From the NCBI GenBank assembly GCA_029260795.1, contig JAJDCO010000149.1, positions 1-64,000 on the forward strand: a stretch of 64,000 nucleotides of DNA, in the 5' to 3' direction. Each line of letters opens with the position of its first letter. The stretch's first letter is position 1. This DNA comes from Planctomycetota bacterium. Lineage in GTDB: Bacteria > Planctomycetota > OFTM77. A model generated the notes under the pieces. That model saw only the letters and a program-made list of their open reading frames with translations, did not search any database and was not told the origin of the DNA. This document shows, piece after piece, positions 53,041 to 64,000 of this stretch. The translations under genes were made by a program, and so were the position numbers.

Positions 53041-53084
53041 TCAGGGACCGGCCCAAGCCTGGCCGCGGAACCCGCGTTCCTTTG

Positions 53085-54428
53085 TCAGCTCGAGCCTTTG
53101 AGCTCCAGCTTCTCGAGGCGGCGATAGAGAGTGGCGGGGGAGACGCCGAGCTCGACGGCGGCCTTCTCGCGGTTGCCGTCGCACAGGCGCAAGACCATCG
53201 CGATGTGGCCGCGCTCGAAGCCGGCCACGGCTTCGGCGAGGTTCAACGTCGGGCCGAGCTCGCCTCGGATGTCCGGGGGAAGCTGCTCGAGGTCGATGCG
53301 CTCTTCGTCCGCCAGGATCAATCCGCGCTCGAGCACGTTGCTCAGCTCGCGCACGTTGCCGCGCCACGGATTCGTACACAACGCGCGCATCGCGTCGGCC
53401 GTGACGAGCGGGACCTTCGAGCCGCCGCGTGCCGCGTGCCGTTGAAGCAGGTGATGGCTCAGGGGCGGGATATCTTCGAGCCGCTCGCGCAAGGGCGGCA
53501 CTAGGATGCGGATCACGTTCAGGCGATAGAACAGGTCTTCGCGGAAGCTGCCGTCGCGCACGCGCTCTTCGAGATCCCGATGCGTCGCGACCACGATGCG
53601 CGCTTCGAAGGGGACCGCCGTGTCCTGTCCGAGCGGCTGCACCTCGCGCGCTTCCAGCGCTCTCAGGAGCTTGGCCTGGACGGCCATCGGCAGCTCGGCG
53701 ATCTCGTCCAGAAACACCGTGCCCCGTCCCGCGGTGCGAAGAATCCCCTCGCGGCGACGCTCGGCTCCGGTGAAGGCCCCTTTCTCGTGCCCGAAGAGCT
53801 CCGACTCCGCCATTGCCTCGGGGAGCGCGGCCAGGTTGATCGCCAAGAACGGCTCGTCGGCGGCTTCGCCGAGGCGATGGATCGCGCGCGCCACGACCTC
53901 TTTGCCCGTCCCCGTCTCGCCGGTGATCAAGACCGTCGAGCGCGTGGCGGCCGCGCGCTGGATCCAGTCGACGACCTCCTTCATCGCGCGGGAGCCCGTG
54001 ATGAGCTCTTCGGCCGGCGAGCGATCATTCAGCGCTCGCCGCAGCCGCGCGTTCTCGCGCACCAGCTCACGCTGCTGGAGAAGGCCTTCGACCTTGCGCC
54101 CGACCTCTTCCAGGATCAGCGGCTTGAGCAGGTAGTCGTGGGCGCCGCACCGCAGCGCTTCGACGGCGGAGTCGATCGAGGCATAAGCCGTCGTCAGCAG
54201 CATGCCGAGCTCGCCGTCGAGGTCCCGCGCCCGTCGAATCAACGAGAGGCCGTCCATGCCCGGCAGGCGTAGGTCCGTGACTAGCACCGCGTACGACTCG
54301 GCTTGCAGGCGCTCGAGAGCCAGCTCCGCCGTCTCGACCGCTTCCACGTCGTACTTGCTCTTCTTCAGGTAGCTCGCCAACGCCGTCCGTTGAGCGAGCT
54401 CGTCTTCGACGACCAAGAGTCGGTCCAT
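53085..54428 (-). CDS. NtrC-family sigma54-dependent response regulator
   Basis: A 447-residue regulator. Its receiver domain has the phosphorylation site Asp52 (LVTDLRLPGMDG). The AAA+ domain has Walker A GETGTGKEV and the sigma54-contacting GAFTGA loop. A C-terminal Fis-type HTH reads AAVELGVSPATLYRRLEKL. It activates transcription with sigma54. The start ATG 54428 overlaps the kinase stop (TGATG); the upstream frame to 54854 lies within the kinase gene. The position next to the nar operon suggests nitrate or NO control, but no sigma54 site was found in front of nar. Confidence 0.93.
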   Translation of the reverse strand: MDRLLVVEDELAQRTALASYLKKSKYDVEAVETAELALERLQAESYAVLVTDLRLPGMDGLSLIRRARDLDGELGMLLTTAYASIDSAVEALRCGAHDYLLKPLILEEVGRKVEGLLQQRELVRENARLRRALNDRSPAEELITGSRAMKEVVDWIQRAAATRSTVLITGETGTGKEVVARAIHRLGEAADEPFLAINLAALPEAMAESELFGHEKGAFTGAERRREGILRTAGRGTVFLDEIAELPMAVQAKLLRALEAREVQPLGQDTAVPFEARIVVATHRDLEERVRDGSFREDLFYRLNVIRILVPPLRERLEDIPPLSHHLLQRHAARGGSKVPLVTADAMRALCTNPWRGNVRELSNVLERGLILADEERIDLEQLPPDIRGELGPTLNLAEAVAGFERGHIAMVLRLCDGNREKAAVELGVSPATLYRRLEKLELKGSS

Positions 54429-55852
54429 CACGAGACTCCTTCTGCGCAGGTGGTCTGGGCAGCCGTCTCGGTCGGGATCTCGGGCTCGCCCGGCAGCTCC
54501 GTTGCCTCGAGTCGGCACTCCGCAAGGCGAACGACCGCCGTCGTGCCACGGCCCGGTGAGCTGTGCAGCTCGATGTTTCCGCCGGCTTCCTGAGTGATGT
54601 CGCGGCAGATGCTCAGGCCGAGCCCCGTGCCCCGTCCGACCTCCTTGGTCGTGAAGAGAGGCTCGAAGCAACGGCTCAAGACCGTTCGGTCCATTCCCAT
54701 GCCGTTGTCCTTGACGCGCAAGACTACGGCGTTCGGGAGCGCCTGCGTTTGGACCTCGAGGCGGCCACCCTCGGGCATCGCATCGATGGCGTTGATCAGG
54801 AGATTCATCGTCACCTGGATCAGGTGATCTTCGACGATCTCGACCGGCGGGCAAGTCGGATCGAACCGCTCATGCACCTCGATGTTTCGCATGCGCGGCT
54901 CGTGGCGCAACAGGCGCAGGGTGTCCTCGACCACCGACTGAACCGACACCAGGGAGGCCTCGTCCCGCCGCCTCCGAGCGAAGTCGACCAGCTCTCGGAT
55001 GATACGACCGAGGCGTGCCGTCTCCTCGCGAATCGTGTGGACCATCTTTCGAGGCTCATTCTCCAGATCGCCCTGCTGCAAGAGCTGGAGGTACATCTCG
55101 ATCGAGGAGAGCGGGTTGCCGAGGTCGTGCGCGATCCCGGCCGCGAGCAACCCGAAGGCGGCCATCTTCTCTTGATGGACCAGTCGCGCTTGGAGCTTGC
55201 GCTGCTCCGTCACGACCCGTTCGACGACCAGCGTGCATCGCTCCCCGCTCGGAAGATCGAGGGGATGCGTCTCGATCGTCAGCACCTCGCCGGTGCGGGG
55301 GTCGGTCATGTGCTCGGTCGAGGCTTGGCCTTGGCCGGTCTCGAACGTGTTCTGGGCCGGACAGGATTCGCAGGGAACCTCGAGGCCCGCCAACCGCTCG
55401 TGGCAGCGGTGACCGACCAGCGAGAGATCGTGCACGCGCTCGGCGCTACGGTTCGCCTCGATCACGCGAAACTTCGAGTCCAGCACCATGAGGGCGGAGG
55501 GCGTGTTGTCGAGGATCGCCTGCAGCGTCGCACGCGCCTCCCGCAGCTCGTGGGTTCGTCGGGCGATCTCGCCTTCGAGCGCTTCCGCGCGACGGCGATG
55601 CTGCAGGTAGGTGAGCCCTCCGAGCACCGTCGCGGCCACCAAGCTGGAGGTGATCCCACGCGCGTAGTGAAAGCGTCGCACGATCTCCTCGCTGCTTCCG
55701 AAGCGCTGCTCGACGATCTCCCAGATCGTGAACATGACCAGAATGGCGAGCCCGACGGCACCCGCCAGAATCGACCAATCGGAGAGCCAGGAGCGGAAGG
55801 GCGAAGCGGAGGGATTCTCCGTCGGGCAAGTGTCGGGCTTCGCGGCGGTCAT
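54428..55852 (-). CDS. Membrane sensor histidine kinase with Cys-bearing PAS domain
   Basis: A 474-residue kinase. Two membrane helices (about 27-45 and 66-83) are followed by a coiled coil and a PAS domain (about 105-215) with Cys150, Cys161 and Cys164 (HRCHERLAGLEVPCESCP). These cysteines could bind a metal or respond to redox. Then come the phospho-acceptor H242 (GIAHDLGNPLSSIEM) and an ATPase domain with N-box and GRGTGLGLSI. ATG 55852 with GGAG is preferred over the frame's first ATG at 56032. It forms a two-component pair with the response regulator, whose start overlaps its stop. Confidence 0.92.
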   Translation of the reverse strand: MTAAKPDTCPTENPSASPFRSWLSDWSILAGAVGLAILVMFTIWEIVEQRFGSSEEIVRRFHYARGITSSLVAATVLGGLTYLQHRRRAEALEGEIARRTHELREARATLQAILDNTPSALMVLDSKFRVIEANRSAERVHDLSLVGHRCHERLAGLEVPCESCPAQNTFETGQGQASTEHMTDPRTGEVLTIETHPLDLPSGERCTLVVERVVTEQRKLQARLVHQEKMAAFGLLAAGIAHDLGNPLSSIEMYLQLLQQGDLENEPRKMVHTIREETARLGRIIRELVDFARRRRDEASLVSVQSVVEDTLRLLRHEPRMRNIEVHERFDPTCPPVEIVEDHLIQVTMNLLINAIDAMPEGGRLEVQTQALPNAVVLRVKDNGMGMDRTVLSRCFEPLFTTKEVGRGTGLGLSICRDITQEAGGNIELHSSPGRGTTAVVRLAECRLEATELPGEPEIPTETAAQTTCAEGVS

Positions 55853-56130
55853 CGAGCGCTCCGGAGAGGAGATGGGGGGGCACCCCTCCGAGGTCGCCGA
55901 TCGAAGTGTGTTGAGGGAGAGACGCCTTGCCCGTCCGCATTGCGATCGCCGTGCCGCCAGGCTTCGCGCCCGAGCATGAGACGCCCAATGTCCGTGGACC
56001 GGCGGATGAAGCCGCTCGAGCGCCTCATTCAACCGATGCCGGCAAGGCGAAAGTCACACCGATGAGACTCGGCCAGGGACTTCACTCATGCGCGTGAGAC
56101 GCCTTGGATCTCAGCGGGATCCCCGCGCGA

Positions 56131-56176
56131 CTCTCAACTCTGAGAGGCTCCGAGACTCTTCTCTCTCAACCTTGAG
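56131..56176. promoter_or_regulatory. Two palindromes upstream of the nar operon
   Basis: CTCTCAACTCTGAGAG (56131-56146) and CTCAACCTTGAG (56165-56176) share a CTCAAC/TGAG core. Their centres are 32 bp apart, about three helical turns. They lie in the 480-bp spacer between the sensor kinase and the cytochrome gene and look like a tandem binding site. The rest of that spacer shows no clear promoter. Confidence 0.45.
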
Positions 56177-56184
56177 GAGAAGCG

Positions 56185-56313
56185 ATGAGAGCTCCTCGTC
56201 GACGCGATCGACAGAACCGCCGACAACATCGCGGCTTTGAAGCTTTCGCCGAAAAACTCCGTGAGCGGCTCGCGGCTTGTGATGGGGGAACCGGCAAGCC
56301 CTACGGGGTATGA
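56185..56313 (+). CDS. Possible small basic protein upstream of nar operon
   Basis: A 42-codon frame with a well-placed ribosome-binding site (TTGAGGAG, 5 bp from ATG 56185). It starts MRAPRRRDRQNRR and ends GKPYGV, ending 22 bp before the predicted cytochrome start. It is very basic and has no recognised family. It may be a leader peptide for the operon or chance; only the ribosome-binding site supports it. Confidence 0.3.
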   Translation: MRAPRRRDRQNRRQHRGFEAFAEKLRERLAACDGGTGKPYGV

Positions 56314-56335
56314 ACGGTCACCGGAGGACGGATTC

Positions 56336-57198
56336 GTGGCAAATGCTTCGGCCTGGCTCTCGCTCGCCTCGACCTTGGTGCTCTCGGGCACGCTGATCGG
56401 CGCACCCATCCAAGAAGCACCGGCGCCCGAAGGCCCGCAAGCCGACCCAGCGCTCGTCGATCTCTACGTTCGGAAGTGCGCCTCGTGCCACACGGTGGGC
56501 AAGGGCGCTCGCGTCGGCCCCGATCTCAAGGACGTCGATCAGCGCCGGGAGCGGCGGTGGATTGTCGATCTGATCCGCGAGCCGAGCAAGATGCTCGACC
56601 GCGACCCCGACGCCCGTAAGCTCCTCCAAGAGTTCAATGGCGTGCGCATGCCCGATCTCGGCCTGACCGCAGAGCAAGCGAATGGGCTCGCAGATCTGAT
56701 TGTCCTCGCCTCTCGCTATCCGATCGATCTCTCACCGGCCTTCGTAGCGGTGACGGAAGCGACGGCGGAAGACGTGGCGCGCGGCCGGGACTTGTTCACG
56801 GGGCGGATGCGGCAGAAAGGCGGCGGGCCGTCCTGCAGCGCTTGCCACACGGTCCAGAACGCTGGCGGCTTCTTCGGAGGAGGCACGCTGGCCAAGGAGC
56901 TGACCCACTCCTTCGCGGTGCTCGGTGACGAAGGCCTCGATGCGGCCCTCGCCAATCCGTCCTTTCCGCTGATGAAGGATGTCTTCGCCGATCATCCGCT
57001 CGAGCCGGATGAGGTCTTCGCGCTCCGGGCCTTTCTCAACGATGCCAATCGGTCGGCCGGCACCGATCCCGATCGACTCGACATCCTCATCGTCGGATTG
57101 CTCGGAACGGTGGTGGTCATTTTGATCTTGAACGCGGCCTGGGCGAGGCGCCTGCGCGGCGTACGTCATGCCTTCCTGCCCAAGCGGGGGAGCCAATC

Positions 57199-57202
<4 letters not shown>
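56336..57202 (+). CDS. Diheme cytochrome c of the nar operon (NarC-like)
   Basis: A 288-residue exported protein. A signal sequence (AWLSLASTLVLSGTLIGA) precedes two c-heme motifs, CASCH (C48-H52) and CSACH (C167-H171). A C-terminal membrane helix (about 255-275, ILIVGLLGTVVVILIL) follows. GTG 56336 with GGAGG 8 bp upstream is preferred to the longer frame from ATG 56237. It overlaps narG (GTGA). In Thermus a diheme cytochrome NarC heads the nar operon and helps link nitrate reductase to the electron chain; the layout here is the same. Confidence 0.82.
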
Positions 57203-60807
<3,605 letters not shown>

Positions 60808-60824
60808 GACCGAGGAGTCGCTGA

Positions 60825-62318
<1,494 letters not shown>

Positions 62319-62319
62319 G

Positions 62320-62880
62320 ATGGACGACCGAAAAGACCGCTTCGACGCCTTGACGAAGTGCTTGCTCTACCCGACCGGCGGCAGCGCCGACACGGCGACT
62401 CGGGCCGCCGCTCTCTGGGCGGAGCGGCGACCCGAGCTGGCGACTCGTCTCGGCGAGCTTGGGAGCTGGCTGAAACAGGCTTCGATCGGTGAGGCCGAGG
62501 AGGCCTACACGCGGCTGTTCGACCTCAATCCGGTCTGCTCGCTGCACCTTGGTTATCACCTGTTCGAGGACACCTATGCCCGCGGTGCGCTCCTGGCGGG
62601 CTTGGTGAGCGAGCGGAACCGCGTCGGCTTGATCGCCGTCACCAATGATCTGCCCGACTTCTTGCCCGAGGTTCTGCGTCTGCTGGCGCGGGTCTCCGAC
62701 GAGGACGCCAGTCTGCTGGCCACCGCCATCGTGCTTCCGGCGCTGGAGAAGATCCGGTCATCGCTGAAGGAGAACGATGCCCCCTGGGTTCCGCTGCTCG
62801 AGGAGCTTCCGCTCGTGATCGGCGCCGAGCTGGACCTGGAGTGGATACCCGCATCGGCCGAGGAGGTGCCGAATGCTTAA
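62320..62880 (+). CDS. narJ: Nitrate reductase assembly chaperone
   Basis: A 186-residue member of the TorD/NarJ family, needed for molybdenum cofactor insertion into NarG. The segments DLNPVCSLHLGYHLFEDTYARG and DDLPDFLPEVLRLLA-like helices (NDLPDFLPEVLRLLARV) match the family. ATG 62320 is 1 bp after the narH stop. It overlaps narI by 8 bp. Confidence 0.92.
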   Translation: MDDRKDRFDALTKCLLYPTGGSADTATRAAALWAERRPELATRLGELGSWLKQASIGEAEEAYTRLFDLNPVCSLHLGYHLFEDTYARGALLAGLVSERNRVGLIAVTNDLPDFLPEVLRLLARVSDEDASLLATAIVLPALEKIRSSLKENDAPWVPLLEELPLVIGAELDLEWIPASAEEVPNA

Positions 62881-63562
62881 TACGCTGCTGTTCGCCGTCC
62901 TGCCTTACGTGGCCGTCGTGCTGTTCTTGCTGGTATCGATCCATCGCTACCGCAAGGAGCCGTTCACGTTCTCGAGCCTCTCGTCGCAGTTCCTCGAGTC
63001 CCGCCAGCTCTTCTGGGGCTCGGTTCCCTTTCACATCGGTCTGGTCCTGCTGTTCTTCGGACACCTGATCGGCTTCCTCTTCCCGAGCCAGGTCACGATG
63101 TGGAACGGCGTGCCGGTGAGGCTCTTCATCCTCGAGGCATCCGGCCTGATCGCGGGGCTGCTGACCTTGGTGGGTCTGGTCGGGCTGATCGTCCGGCGCC
63201 TCGGATCAGCGCGGCTACGGATCAACACTTCGTCGACGGACATCGGTGTCTACTTGGTCCTGATGGTCCAGATCGTCACCGGTCTGTGGATTGCCCTCGG
63301 CTACCGCTGGGGCAGCGCGTGGTACACGCACACGGCCGTCCCGTACCTGTGGTCGGTGGCCCGCTTCGCTCCCGAGATCGAGCGCGTGGTCGAGCTGCCG
63401 CTGGTGGCGCGGATCCACATCGTGGGCGCTTGGACCTTCGTCGGCCTCTTCAGCTTTACCCGGCTGGTGCATCTGCTCGTGGCCCCGGTGCCTTATCTGT
63501 GGCGCCCCGTGCAGCTCGTGATCTGGAACCGAGAGCGACGCCATCGTCGACCCGGCAACTAG
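62873..63562 (+). CDS. narI: Nitrate reductase gamma subunit (cytochrome b)
   Basis: A 229-residue membrane protein with five helices. It oxidises quinol and anchors NarGH. Heme-ligand histidines H54, H64, H182 and H200 have the same spacing as the four in E. coli NarI. The start overlaps narJ by 8 bp. Confidence 0.95.
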   Translation: MLNTLLFAVLPYVAVVLFLLVSIHRYRKEPFTFSSLSSQFLESRQLFWGSVPFHIGLVLLFFGHLIGFLFPSQVTMWNGVPVRLFILEASGLIAGLLTLVGLVGLIVRRLGSARLRINTSSTDIGVYLVLMVQIVTGLWIALGYRWGSAWYTHTAVPYLWSVARFAPEIERVVELPLVARIHIVGAWTFVGLFSFTRLVHLLVAPVPYLWRPVQLVIWNRERRHRRPGN

Positions 63563-63651
63563 GCCTCGCACTCGAGTCGTATCCCGGCCCAACGCAACTC
63601 GAAACGCCTGCGAGAGACGGCGGCCGCTGAGCCGCCCGTGAGAGGGAGAGC

Positions 63652-64000
63652 ATGACCGAACGAGCCAATGCGATTCGTGTTCTGACGATGAACACGTTGG
63701 CATTCACTGTCTGCTTCGCCGTTTGGATGATGAACGGCGTGCTCATCACGTTCTTGGTCGACAACAAGGTCTACGCCTTCGACAAGGCGGAGATGGGTTG
63801 GCTGATCGGCATCCCGGTCTTGACGGGCGCTCTCTTCCGTCTGCCGGTCGGTGTGCTGACCGACAAGTACGGCGGCCGCATCGTCTATGCGATCGTCATG
63901 CTGCTCTCGGCGGCGGCCGCTTACGTGACCAGCTTTGCGGACGGCTTTTGGACCTTCGTGATCTGCGGCCTGGGCTTCGGTCTGGCCGGCACCTCCTTCG
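63652..64000 (+). CDS. narK: Nitrate/nitrite transporter NarK, 3' end cut by window
   Basis: The first 116 residues of a major-facilitator protein. Three or more helices are seen. The loop GALFRLPVGVLTDKYGGRIV after helix 2 is the MFS signature typical of NarK. GGGAG precedes ATG 63652. It lies 89 bp after narI, as in Thermus nar operons, and would exchange or import nitrate and export nitrite. The rest lies outside the window. Confidence 0.88.
   Translation, partial: MTERANAIRVLTMNTLAFTVCFAVWMMNGVLITFLVDNKVYAFDKAEMGWLIGIPVLTGALFRLPVGVLTDKYGGRIVYAIVMLLSAAAAYVTSFADGFWTFVICGLGFGLAGTSF

Larger units (their letters stand above)
52356..53084. other. Repeat-rich noncoding region
   Basis: About 730 bp made of three copies of a dispersed repeat in both orientations and two strong short hairpins. 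Open frames across it on both strands read as low-complexity Arg/Ser sequence and are not considered genes. Confidence 0.6.

Noticed and set aside
52400..53056. Minus-strand 218-codon ORF through the repeat region
   Set aside because: It consists of the dispersed repeats read through, is Arg/Ser rich, and lacks a start with a ribosome-binding site.

Overview
The window is about 64 kb of high-GC bacterial DNA with many overlapping start/stop codons. The gene families suggest a Planctomycetota-like bacterium: a DUF1800/DUF1501 pair, TonB-like proteins fused to prenyltransferase/squalene-oxidase repeats, ECF sigma factors alongside Ser/Thr kinases, and many large secreted proteins. That assignment is an inference from gene families; no rRNA or other phylogenetic marker is present.

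Layout. (1) 1-4.6 kb: the 3' part of an ISKra4-type transposase, then two tandem paralogues that share a C-terminal alpha/alpha-toroid domain and a terminator but have unrelated N-termini. (2) 4.8-10 kb: an rnc-mfd-surA-like operon on the minus strand. (3) 10-15 kb: an alpha/beta hydrolase that has lost its nucleophile, dgt, an ECF sigma factor, an XRE regulator coupled to an SGNH hydrolase, and a 30-bp tandem repeat. (4) 15.5-25 kb: secreted beta-helix and beta-propeller proteins, a methyltransferase and a beta-lactamase-fold hydrolase. The largest ORF is out of frame with its best start because of a C9 tract. (5) 25-35 kb: a complete Thauera-type (class I, ATP-dependent) benzoyl-CoA reductase cluster, had-oah-GNAT-dch-bcrCBAD-SDR, followed by a GNAT and an Rrf2 regulator that resemble the BadL/BadM pair of Rhodopseudomonas. 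A perfect palindrome lies at the likely promoter. (6) 35-48 kb: a glutathionyl-hydroquinone reductase-like protein, a lamin-tail protein, a zinc-finger Ser/Thr kinase coupled to a TPR-CHAT protein, and a DUF1800-DUF1501-FAD oxidoreductase operon. (7) 48-64 kb: a nitrogen-oxide region with a YciI-nitroreductase fusion divergent from a qNOR-family protein, an ECF sigma factor, a two-component system, and diheme cytochrome c-narGHJI-narK.

The main discovery candidate is the qNOR-family gene at 49320-51683. It has the substitutions known from nitric oxide dismutase (Nod): His-Asn in place of the FeB His-His pair, Gln in place of a conserved Glu, and loss of the quinol-site His/Glu/Phe. Nod converts 2 NO to N2 and O2. 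Together with the nar operon and the oxygen-sensitive benzoyl-CoA pathway, this suggests a nitrate-respiring aromatic degrader that might make its own O2. No nitrite reductase, benzoate-CoA ligase, ferredoxin or oxygenase is visible here, so the full route would depend on genes elsewhere.
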